A DNA stretch of 64,000 bases from Dendrolimus kikuchii. Its lineage: Eukaryota > Arthropoda > Insecta > Lepidoptera > Lasiocampidae. Both the position numbers and the translations under genes were made by a program. Location of the stretch: positions 4,421,763 through 4,485,762 of the forward strand of contig CM034397.1 of assembly GCA_019925095.2 (NCBI GenBank). Direction: 5' to 3'. The notes beneath the pieces were generated by a model, which made no database searches, had not been told where the DNA came from, and was given only the letters and a program-made list of their open reading frames with translations. Each line of letters opens with the position of its first letter. The stretch's first letter is position 1. Positions 56,305 through 64,000 of this stretch are shown in pieces.

Positions 56305-56744
56305 TGAACGAATATGAATGGCTACTCAGCCGGAGCAAACCCTGACTCTTTGTACACCTGATGCCGCCTCTCAAACCCTAGCGAAACAAGCATAAAGAAA
56401 TTTGAACTCTTACCGTCACTGGAGCTGTGTAAGGAGATATGCAGGATTTTGGCCGGATTAGTTTTCTTGCGTTGCACATACACTACACTAGTTTGCGGGA
56501 GACGATGGCACTTGAGAAACGGTTTTTTGGTACAATTCAGCGGTTTTCCAACGTTTTGTTAATGTTAATTGACGAGCGTGGCGTCGTTATGATCGTTAGG
56601 CAGCCAATGAGAAATTTTGCTTGGCCAATGAGACGCATGCTTATGCGCAGCGCCCTCTACTGGTGATCGGCCGAATAAGGGTGTGAATGAGGAAATGTTG
56701 CCAGGAAAGGATGCTTTCTAGGACTGTGACGGCATGTCGTAACA
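56305..56744 (-). repeat. 3' LTR of the BEL/Pao element
   Basis: 440 bp, no difference seen from the 5' LTR; flanked outside by GTATA (56300-56304) and preceded on - by the polypurine tract. Confidence 0.95.
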
Positions 56745-56758
56745 TTTTCCCCCCACTT
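56745..56758 (-). other. Polypurine tract of the BEL/Pao element
   Basis: On -, AAGTGGGGGGAAAA lies directly before the 3' LTR TGTTACG, the expected plus-strand priming site. Confidence 0.85.
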
Positions 56759-56900
56759 GAAATTCGCAAGGATTTCAGAACAAGATCAATTGTATTGTGC
56801 TCGGAATGTGAAAGTTAAACAAAACTTATAAATATAGTTTAAGATTAATGAACATAATAAAACTTAAGCTAAATATACTAAATAGTAGAGAATAGAGCAT

Positions 56901-59900
56901 TTAGTTAGGTAAGGGACATAATTTTACGACAGGACGACGAAGTGAGTTACCATTCGCAGTCCTGATAGTAACGACTCGTACTACACCGTCGTTGCCAGGA
57001 TGGAGTTGTTCGATTCTCCCTAACCTCCAGTGCAAAGGTGGTAAATTGGGTTCTACTAGCAAGGCTACGTCTCCAATTTGTAGATTGGGTTGAGCTTTGA
57101 ACCATTTGTTTCTCTGTTGAAGAGTATGTAAATAATCGCGCTGCCAAATGTGCCAGAAGGACTGAGTTAACTTCTGTAGCATTTGCCAGCGAGAGCGGGG
57201 ACACCTTTCATTCTCCAGTGGCACTTCAGGCAAAGCAACAAGCGGGCCACCGACAAGGAAATGTCCAGGAGTAAGAACGTCCACTTCCTTTGGATCTGTC
57301 GAAAGAACGCAAAGAGGTCTAGAATTTAATATCGCTTCAGTTTTAGAGAGTACGGTGAACATCTCTTCGAGTGTCAGAACTTGTGAACCCACAACTCTTT
57401 TTAGATGATATTTTGTAGATTTAATTCCACTCTCGAAAATGCCACCGAAATGAGGAGCACCGGGTGGATTGAAGTGCCATATAATGTTTCTATTACTCAG
57501 CTCGTCCGCGATTTCTCGGTGATGCCTTTTCAACAACTCATGGATTTCCTTTAATTGTCGATCGGCGCCTATGAAATTTGTACCACAATCGGTGAGCACG
57601 GTTTGACATAAGCCGCGGCGAGACACGAATCGGTCGAGAGCAGCTAGGAAAGCTTCGGTGCTGAGTTCTGTGACAACTTCAATGTGCACAGCCTTGACTC
57701 GAAGACAAATAAAGAGACAAATATACGCTTTAAAAGTGCGAGCGTTGCGACGGCGACTTTCTTTAAGAGTGAAAGGTCCTCCTAGGTCTATAGCCGTACT
57801 TTGAAAGCATCTTCCAGGCTGTATTCGTTCAGCGGGAAGGTCGCCCATTATCGGTTGGCACGGAACCGGCTTAGCTTTAAAGCACACAATGCATTTCGAT
57901 AAACGAGAACGGATTAATAATCTATTTCCTAAAATCCAGAATTTTCGTTGGATAAGAGATTGGAGGGTGCGGGGTCCACAGTGAAAATATTTTAAATGAT
58001 AAGCGTCAACTATTAGGCGCGATAAAGGCGATAACTTAGGTAACAGTAATGGATGTGCATGCGCTTTTGACAATTTTGAATTGCGTATACGTCCCCCCAC
58101 TCTTAAAAGTCCGTCTTCATCGATAAAGGGGCATAACTTTTGGATCGATTTTAAACAAAGCAAATTATTTGAAATTTGTTTTAATTCGGAAGAAAAGTGC
58201 TCTTGTTGCACACGCTTGACAAGGAATTTTAGGGACGTATCCAATTCTGCAACGGACAACGAATTAAAATGGCGATCTACACCCTTTGATTTAAGATTTG
58301 TTATGAAACGTAAACACCAAGCAAAAGTTCGTTGTAATTTAGTTAGGGAAGAGAATTTAGATATTAGATTAAATAAGTCTTCAGAATGTGTAATTAGCAT
58401 ACATGTGTTAGAAGGATCCTTTACTTCTGGAAGGTCTGCATCTGGTACAAAAACTTGAACAGATGGCCAATTTTTCGGGTGTTGGGACATCCAGATAGGA
58501 CCTGACCACCAAAGTTGGTGAGAAGCAAGGTCTGCGCAAGTCAAACCTCGACTACAACAGTCAGCTGGGTTCTCATAAGTTGAGACATGATGCCACATAT
58601 GAGTACTAACTAATTCCGTAATTTGAACCACACGATTGGCAACGTACATTTTCAACAAATGAGGAGAGGTATGGATCCAGGATAGGACCGTACTGCTGTC
58701 TGAAAATGCAATTATCGAACCAATTTTGATTTTCGGACTAAGTAAGTTATGAATATAACGTAGAACACGAGCCAAAAGAACAGCTGCACTAAGCTCTAGA
58801 CGGTTAACTGTAACTGGTTTAAGGGGAGCTACCTTAGACTTTCCTATAATTAAACTAGATTTAGTACTTTCAGAAGTAACCACGCAGAGATAAACACAAC
58901 AGCCATATCCTTTAGATGATCCATCACAGAACCCCACAAGATGAATCTCTGTTGGATCTTCAGGCAAAATCAGTCTTGGTAACTTGATTTCTTGAAGGTC
59001 CGCAAAATTCGCGGCGAGTGTATGCCATTTCTTGGCAAGGTTCTTAGGAATGGGTTCATCCCAAGAAAGGCCAAGATACCATATTTCTTGAAGGAGTACT
59101 TTAGCTGAAAATACAATAGGAGCAATCCATCCGAGAGGGTCGAATATTCTAGCAATAATTGAGAGGATCGAACGTTTAGTGAATTCCACGTTGAATTTGT
59201 TAGAAAAGGAATAAGTAAAGCGATCACAAACTGGATCCCATTTGATACCTAAGATTTTAAGATAAGACTCATCGTTTAATTCGGAAAAAATTTTAGGTGC
59301 TTGACAATGCTCCGCTGGAATATCAGTAAGGATTTGCGGAGTATTACTACTCCATTTCCGAAGTTCAAACTGGCCTAACTTTAACAAGGAAATTAGGTCT
59401 TCTTTAAGTTTTATAGCTTCGTCTACAGACGAACAGCCAGTGGTGATGTCATCCATAAAAGTATCTTCACGTAATACTTGTGCAGCATGAGGAAAAGTAG
59501 CACCATGATCCTCAGCAAGTTGTCGTAGTGTGCGTATAGCTAAGTAGGGGGAACTACTTATACCATATGTAATTGTTTTGAGTTCATGCTCCTGGAGCGG
59601 TTCACTGGGTTCGTTACGCCAAAGAATATGTTGAAAAGCCCTATCTTGCGATCTTATTAGGATCTGTCGATACATTTTACAGATATCAGCCGTTATCACA
59701 ATTTTGTGCAGTCTAAATTTTGTGACTAAGTCAATGATATTAACTTGCAATTTTGGACCGACGTGAACTACATCATTAAGTGATCTACCATTAGACGTAG
59801 GGCCACTGCCGTTGAAAACAACTCTAACTGGGGTTGTGGAACTCTCAGAGCGAACGATAAGATGATGAGCAATAAGATAAGTTTGGTCAGTAGGCGAAGA

Positions 59901-62120
59901 AGCTGTTACCGGCTGCATGTGGCCGAGTTCCTCGTACTGGTGCATAAACTTTACATATTCAGTTTTTTGGTTTGGGTCACGAGCAAGGCGTTTTTCCAAA
60001 CTCAAGAAACAGTTGAGAGCATATTGGTGAGAATCCCCTAATAGAGAAGCGTCCTCTTTTAACATAAGAGGGACAACGTAGCGACCATCTAGTTTACGGT
60101 AAGTATATCTTTTGTAAATTTGTTCGCAAATATCATCTTCTGGAACAGATATATGAACTTTTGGAGGTTCTTCAGCTTCCCAGAATTGTTGAACTATTTC
60201 GTCGAGAGCACATGTAGACGCGACGAGAGATGTAACTGACTGAGATGGAGCACGAATAAACGAGCGGTCATTATATTGACCAGTTATCACCCAACCAAAT
60301 ACGCTGGATAACGCGCATGGCAACCCAGGACCCGGCGCATAACGTGGCCCAAGGTAGATTTGATCGAAGCAATCTACACCTAGCAGAATGTCGATTGAGT
60401 TTGGTCTATCGAAATTTTCATCAGCGAGGTTCAAATGTTTAAAATAATCACGAATTGTCGAAGGGATAGGTACACCAGGCATATTGGAAGTGATTTTCTT
60501 TAAAACAACTAAGGATAAGTCGAAGCGCGGGTAATCGCTATGTTTAGGCGTAATCGAGCAAAAGGTTACACCTTGTATTTCGTCTACCTTGTTCTGTCCC
60601 AGACCGGTGACAGACATCCTACAGCGTTGCACAGGCAGACCAAGTTTTCGTGCGTATGCAGTTGTAATGAACGAATCCATTGAACAACTATCAATGAGGG
60701 CTCGTGCAAATTGTATCTCACCATTTATATCGCATAAACGAACTACAGCGGAGCCTAGTAATTTTATGGTATGTTGATTACTAGGTCTAGTAATAGTACT
60801 AGTTAATGTAGCACTTTCTGTTGGCATGTCAATATGCAACAAAGTGTTATGTTTAGATCCGCAAATCAAACAGGTAGTCTTAGAGTTGCAGGCATTAATC
60901 TCATGCCCCGAACGCAAACAGTTAAAACAAAGTTTAAGATCATTAACTAATTGACGTCTAGTTGGAACGTCTAGACCTTGGAATTTTAAACATTTATATA
61001 TGCTGTGGGAATTCTGGCAGCATGGACAAAGAAAATAGCGTTTTTCGTCATGAGTAGTAGTAACAAATGATTGTAGCAGTGGACTGTAATTATTTTGAAT
61101 ATTATTTTTAGATATATTATTACGCGAATTATTGTTATTGAGGCGATTTAATTTTGAATTTAATTTTAATTGAGAAGTGGAAGGCGGTTGACTTACTTCT
61201 AATATTTTAATATAATTTTGCACGAATGTGAGTAAGTCATTAAAAGTTGGTATCTCACGCGTATTTTGTAGCTCAAAACGCTGCCGTGTATCAGCGTCGA
61301 GCGTACGCGCGGCGAGATAGAACAATAAAAACTCACTAAGAGGTTGTATATTGAGCGCACGAAGTGCATTCACCGACTCGTACAGTGTATTAGTTAAGTC
61401 ATTCAAACTCTCAAATGAAAACTTATTTAAAGGCGTTAACATACATAATTTGTCCAGATACGATGTGGCTAGAACCCTTTTATTGTCATATCTGTCGGTT
61501 AATGCTTGGAAAACAACTTGGTAGTTTGACGCGATTAATGGCAAGCCCTTCGCGATTGTCAAAGCGAAGCCAGATAGACTAGAAATTAAATAGTGAAATT
61601 TTTCTATTTCAGATAAGGACATGTTAGTGTGAATTAAGGGCAAATAACTGTCTTTAAATGTTTGCCAGTTTTCAATGTTTCCATCAAACTTAGGTATTTG
61701 GAGTTTGGGTAGCCGAACTTGGGAAGTTCGAATACCATCATTATTCTGAGTAGAAGTTGATGGCATAATTTGAGATTCTAAAGAGTCGGCGGTTTCTAAT
61801 ACCTCATAGTACAATTCATCAAAAGAATCTAAAGTGTTCGAATCGATTATGCTACCGGGTTCTATCTCTAATTTTTTTAAATTAATATCATGGTTGATTT
61901 CTGCAAAGGTTTCACGTAAAGATTCAATAGTTTTATACCGAACCCTAAATTTTGATATTTTCGACGAGTCTATAGACATTTCCTTCGACAGATCATAAAG
62001 GACTTGCATGGAACGAAATGCATGTTCCCGTCGGCTAATTAAAGCCTTCAATTCGGCTTGTAATTTAGTTTTATTTGTATCAACAGACTTAGCTTGACTC
62101 ATGTTGATACTATATAACAC
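56901..62120 (-). CDS. BEL/Pao gag-pol polyprotein
   Basis: A 1739-codon ORF with no stop or frameshift; the functional ATG may be codon 7 (MSQAKS). Gag occupies about residues 1-430 with CCHC-type knuckles near 370-425 (CFNCLRSGHEINAC, CLICGSKH). The aspartic protease is near residue 477 (ALIDSC, where DSG is usual). RT contains FMDD near 888. RNase H begins near 1063 (GFCDGSSKG). Integrase has an HHCC domain near 1380-1410 (HCGPRTLQ, CIVC) and a D-D-E core: D near 1443 (AIDLGG), D near 1510 (LTDCGTNF), E near 1563 (ESGIKST). The polyprotein supplies capsid, processing, reverse transcription and integration of the element. All catalytic motifs are present, so the copy looks competent apart from the unusual protease triad. 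Confidence 0.93.
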   Translation of the reverse strand: MLYSINMSQAKSVDTNKTKLQAELKALISRREHAFRSMQVLYDLSKEMSIDSSKISKFRVRYKTIESLRETFAEINHDINLKKLEIEPGSIIDSNTLDSFDELYYEVLETADSLESQIMPSTSTQNNDGIRTSQVRLPKLQIPKFDGNIENWQTFKDSYLPLIHTNMSLSEIEKFHYLISSLSGFALTIAKGLPLIASNYQVVFQALTDRYDNKRVLATSYLDKLCMLTPLNKFSFESLNDLTNTLYESVNALRALNIQPLSEFLLFYLAARTLDADTRQRFELQNTREIPTFNDLLTFVQNYIKILEVSQPPSTSQLKLNSKLNRLNNNNSRNNISKNNIQNNYSPLLQSFVTTTHDEKRYFLCPCCQNSHSIYKCLKFQGLDVPTRRQLVNDLKLCFNCLRSGHEINACNSKTTCLICGSKHNTLLHIDMPTESATLTSTITRPSNQHTIKLLGSAVVRLCDINGEIQFARALIDSCSMDSFITTAYARKLGLPVQRCRMSVTGLGQNKVDEIQGVTFCSITPKHSDYPRFDLSLVVLKKITSNMPGVPIPSTIRDYFKHLNLADENFDRPNSIDILLGVDCFDQIYLGPRYAPGPGLPCALSSVFGWVITGQYNDRSFIRAPSQSVTSLVASTCALDEIVQQFWEAEEPPKVHISVPEDDICEQIYKRYTYRKLDGRYVVPLMLKEDASLLGDSHQYALNCFLSLEKRLARDPNQKTEYVKFMHQYEELGHMQPVTASSPTDQTYLIAHHLIVRSESSTTPVRVVFNGSGPTSNGRSLNDVVHVGPKLQVNIIDLVTKFRLHKIVITADICKMYRQILIRSQDRAFQHILWRNEPSEPLQEHELKTITYGISSSPYLAIRTLRQLAEDHGATFPHAAQVLREDTFMDDITTGCSSVDEAIKLKEDLISLLKLGQFELRKWSSNTPQILTDIPAEHCQAPKIFSELNDESYLKILGIKWDPVCDRFTYSFSNKFNVEFTKRSILSIIARIFDPLGWIAPIVFSAKVLLQEIWYLGLSWDEPIPKNLAKKWHTLAANFADLQEIKLPRLILPEDPTEIHLVGFCDGSSKGYGCCVYLCVVTSESTKSSLIIGKSKVAPLKPVTVNRLELSAAVLLARVLRYIHNLLSPKIKIGSIIAFSDSSTVLSWIHTSPHLLKMYVANRVVQITELVSTHMWHHVSTYENPADCCSRGLTCADLASHQLWWSGPIWMSQHPKNWPSVQVFVPDADLPEVKDPSNTCMLITHSEDLFNLISKFSSLTKLQRTFAWCLRFITNLKSKGVDRHFNSLSVAELDTSLKFLVKRVQQEHFSSELKQISNNLLCLKSIQKLCPFIDEDGLLRVGGRIRNSKLSKAHAHPLLLPKLSPLSRLIVDAYHLKYFHCGPRTLQSLIQRKFWILGNRLLIRSRLSKCIVCFKAKPVPCQPIMGDLPAERIQPGRCFQSTAIDLGGPFTLKESRRRNARTFKAYICLFICLRVKAVHIEVVTELSTEAFLAALDRFVSRRGLCQTVLTDCGTNFIGADRQLKEIHELLKRHHREIADELSNRNIIWHFNPPGAPHFGGIFESGIKSTKYHLKRVVGSQVLTLEEMFTVLSKTEAILNSRPLCVLSTDPKEVDVLTPGHFLVGGPLVALPEVPLENERCPRSRWQMLQKLTQSFWHIWQRDYLHTLQQRNKWFKAQPNLQIGDVALLVEPNLPPLHWRLGRIEQLHPGNDGVVRVVTIRTANGNSLRRPVVKLCPLPN

Positions 62121-62578
62121 TTGTTTTATCAGAAAAAAAATAGAATAACGAAATACTGTGCCTTAACTGCGTATTCAAATAAAAGAGCACAGTTATTACA
62201 CAAAGTAACGTATACGAGTTATAAACTTACTAAATTAAATTATCTAAGTGGGTATTTATTTCAATTGTATAGTTGTTCCGAGCACAAACAAAACAAACTC
62301 GTTCTAAACGGCATCAAGTGAACCAAAGAACAGTGCCGCATACAAAGAGCCAGTGCACTGCTAATGCTATTACACTGTGAAATTAGTAACGTAACTTGAT
62401 CGAAACAACGTTCTGAGAAATTTAAAAGTACCTTGTTTAAATGTATTGACATAGATTGAGTATGTTTTACTAAGCTATTATAATATAAGAGATTATTGAA
62501 TTATTGTAAACGTATTTAAACAAACATAAGGTTGACTGTCGAGACTTTATTGAACAATACAGATGGTTAATTTGTCAA

Positions 62579-62597
62579 TCCGTGCTCGATTGGACCA
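62579..62597 (-). other. Primer-binding-site-like sequence of the BEL/Pao element
   Basis: Four bases inside the 5' LTR, - reads TGGTCCAATCGAGCACGG. It begins with TGG, the complement of tRNA CCA. I cannot name the tRNA. Confidence 0.55.
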
Positions 62598-62601
62598 CTA
62601 A

Positions 62602-63041
62602 TGAACGAATATGAATGGCTACTCAGCCGGAGCAAACCCTGACTCTTTGTACACCTGATGCCGCCTCTCAAACCCTAGCGAAACAAGCATAAAGAAATTT
62701 GAACTCTTACCGTCACTGGAGCTGTGTAAGGAGATATGCAGGATTTTGGCCGGATTAGTTTTCTTGCGTTGCACATACACTACACTAGTTTGCGGGAGAC
62801 GATGGCACTTGAGAAACGGTTTTTTGGTACAATTCAGCGGTTTTCCAACGTTTTGTTAATGTTAATTGACGAGCGTGGCGTCGTTATGATCGTTAGGCAG
62901 CCAATGAGAAATTTTGCTTGGCCAATGAGACGCATGCTTATGCGCAGCGCCCTCTACTGGTGATCGGCCGAATAAGGGTGTGAATGAGGAAATGTTGCCA
63001 GGAAAGGATGCTTTCTAGGACTGTGACGGCATGTCGTAACA
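62602..63041 (-). repeat. 5' LTR of the BEL/Pao element
   Basis: 440 bp, begins TGTTACGACATG and ends CGTTCA on -. TG...CA ends, flanked on the outside by GTATA (63042-63046). Confidence 0.95.
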
Positions 63042-63062
63042 GTATAATATATCCTAAAATTA

Positions 63063-63221
63063 CATACATACATACATACATACATAACTTCACGCCAGTT
63101 CCCTTGCGGGGTAGGCACGAACAACAGAGTGCCATTTAGGCTTATTCTTACACACCTCACTTGCCTCTTTGACATTCATAACTCTTGTCATGCACACTCG
63201 TCTGTTCTTAAGGCTCCTGAC
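63063..63221 (-). mobile_element. RTE-like LINE 3' fragment beside the BEL/Pao element
   Basis: TACA repeats then the conserved 3' end up to GGCTCCTGAC. Short flanking repeat AAATTA (63057-63062, 63222-63227). Confidence 0.82.
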
Positions 63222-63412
63222 AAATTATTGTAAGTAAATAATTAGAAAAGGGCTGGCCCTAAAATAGCATACTATTGCTTTACTTTCAAAATATTAAAAT
63301 GAACATAGTTTTGATTCCTTTTTTAAACTTATAGCGTTATAACATGCTATGCTGATAGTCATACAAAAACTAGGAGGCTGCTGCGTAAGACTAACTAGGT
63401 ACCCAGTTTGCA

Positions 63413-63643
63413 TCAACATTTACGCCGACTATTTCGCCTGGAAACTACCACGGGATAGTAATAATAAAATGGATACCAGTAATAATACGGGTAGTAATAA
63501 GGATATACATAATATGTTTGGTTTGGAATTTGGTATTCGTAGCAAACTGTCTTTTTGCCTTCGTCGTTTTCTCTTCGTCTTGCTTCACAACAGACTATAA
63601 GGAGGTATAATGATAAAATTAAAAGCTTTAGGCGTATCGACAT
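63413..63643 (-). CDS. Small tyrosine-rich secreted peptide (unrecognised)
   Basis: A 76-residue ORF from ATG at 63643. Residues 1 to about 21 form a typical signal peptide (MSIRLKLLILSLYLLIVCCEA), then a charged linker RRRENDEGKK, then a segment with 16 Tyr in about 37 residues organised as Y-runs split by Pro and Trp, and a basic tail SRRNSRRKC. Directly upstream of the ATG on - is tttctttgcag, a good splice acceptor, so this may be the second exon of a gene whose first exon is outside the window. I do not recognise the family; composition resembles cuticular, chorion or silk-associated small proteins. It lies 370 bp from the BEL/Pao insertion. A chance ORF cannot be excluded, but signal peptide plus strong composition bias makes it a good candidate. 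Confidence 0.5.
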   Translation of the reverse strand: MSIRLKLLILSLYLLIVCCEARRRENDEGKKTVCYEYQIPNQTYYVYPYYYPYYYWYPFYYYYPVVVSRRNSRRKC

Positions 63644-63649
63644 CTGCAA

Positions 63650-64000
63650 AGAAAATTCAAAATTATCAACTGCATTTATTGCAACCTTAAAACTTTCATA
63701 TTAAATCCCACATAATTTGATTTGTGAAGGGAGTACCTAAAACATAATACTTACATTCATTTTTAATAAACGGTCCACTTTTTTGGGGATCTTCCTTTTT
63801 CTATTTTAATTTCATTTGTGTCTAGTTAATTTAAAGCTTCTAGTTTATTTTCAATAAATCATTAATTTATAATAATGAATGTTACCAGTGCATTGAAATT
63901 ACAGTAATGATATAATTCTATGGTAGAATGAAAATAATGTTCAATTTAAATTTAATAACGTCTTTGTAGTTGATAATTGCATTCACATTAAAACAATTTT
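63650..64000. other. AT-rich window end, no recognised feature
   Basis: No coding segment is seen; it may be intron upstream of the tyrosine-rich peptide exon. Confidence 0.4.

Larger units (their letters stand above)
56305..63041 (-). mobile_element. Intact BEL/Pao LTR retrotransposon
   Basis: 6737 bp, read on -. It has two 440-bp LTRs identical by eye, a 5-bp target duplication GTATA (56300-56304 and 63042-63046), a primer-binding-site-like sequence, a polypurine tract and one uninterrupted gag-pol ORF. Order of domains (protease, RT, RNase H, integrase) and the RT motif FMDD fit BEL/Pao. No env-like ORF follows pol. Identical LTRs and an open ORF imply a very recent insertion. Confidence 0.95.

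Noticed and set aside
56439..56666. 75-codon ORF repeated at 62736-62963
   Set aside because: Lies in the two BEL/Pao LTRs on the opposite strand; identity reflects LTR identity, not coding constraint.

Overview
This window is nuclear DNA of an insect, most likely a moth or butterfly. The background is AT-rich, genes are split into short exons with GT-AG introns, and dispersed non-LTR retroposons, short interspersed elements and inverted-repeat elements fill most of the rest. I see no bacterial operon, CRISPR array, rRNA or confident tRNA gene.

Host genes. (1) A heme peroxidase of the animal (MPO/peroxinectin/chorion peroxidase) superfamily runs on + from before the first visible exon at 1839 to a stop at 32683. 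Eleven exons join in consistent phase into about 699 residues, and its introns are loaded with mobile elements. (2) A leucine-rich-repeat protein gene, possibly LRMDA/C10orf11-like, runs on - from about 44.9 kb to 36351. Its last intron holds a 3.9 kb near-palindrome. (3) CDK5RAP3 (C53/LZAP), the UFMylation and ER-phagy factor, runs on + from 45756 to 54977 in nine exons, 509 codons plus stop. (4) A short tyrosine-rich secreted peptide ORF lies on - at 63413-63643. Genes 1 and 2 are tail-to-tail. Genes 2 and 3 are head-to-head and share an upstream region with an E2F-like motif.

Mobile elements. An intact BEL/Pao LTR retrotransposon (56305-63041, -) has LTRs identical by eye, a 5-bp target duplication and one 1739-codon gag-pol ORF, so it inserted recently. 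A decayed GC-rich R1-clade two-ORF LINE (about 3994-8854, -) is flanked by about 105-bp direct repeats and was itself hit by an RTE-like LINE. Seven copies of that RTE-like family, ending in (TACA)n/(ATGT)n, are present; the five standing alone with clear 9-13 bp or weaker 6 bp target duplications are all 5'-truncated. A roughly 310-bp SINE-like family has eleven copies on both strands. There are also a hAT-type MITE with 8-bp target duplication, several long-inverted-repeat (foldback) elements, a four-copy MITE family, a mariner relic, and degenerate tandem repeats.

The features most worth a second look are: the intronic palindrome, which could give long double-stranded RNA from the LRR pre-mRNA; the peroxidase with three changed heme-pocket residues; the R1-like element with unusually long flanking repeats; a probable start codon split across a splice junction; and the tyrosine-rich peptide. 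I did not find a clearly new multigene system. All family assignments come from reading motifs by eye; no search was run.
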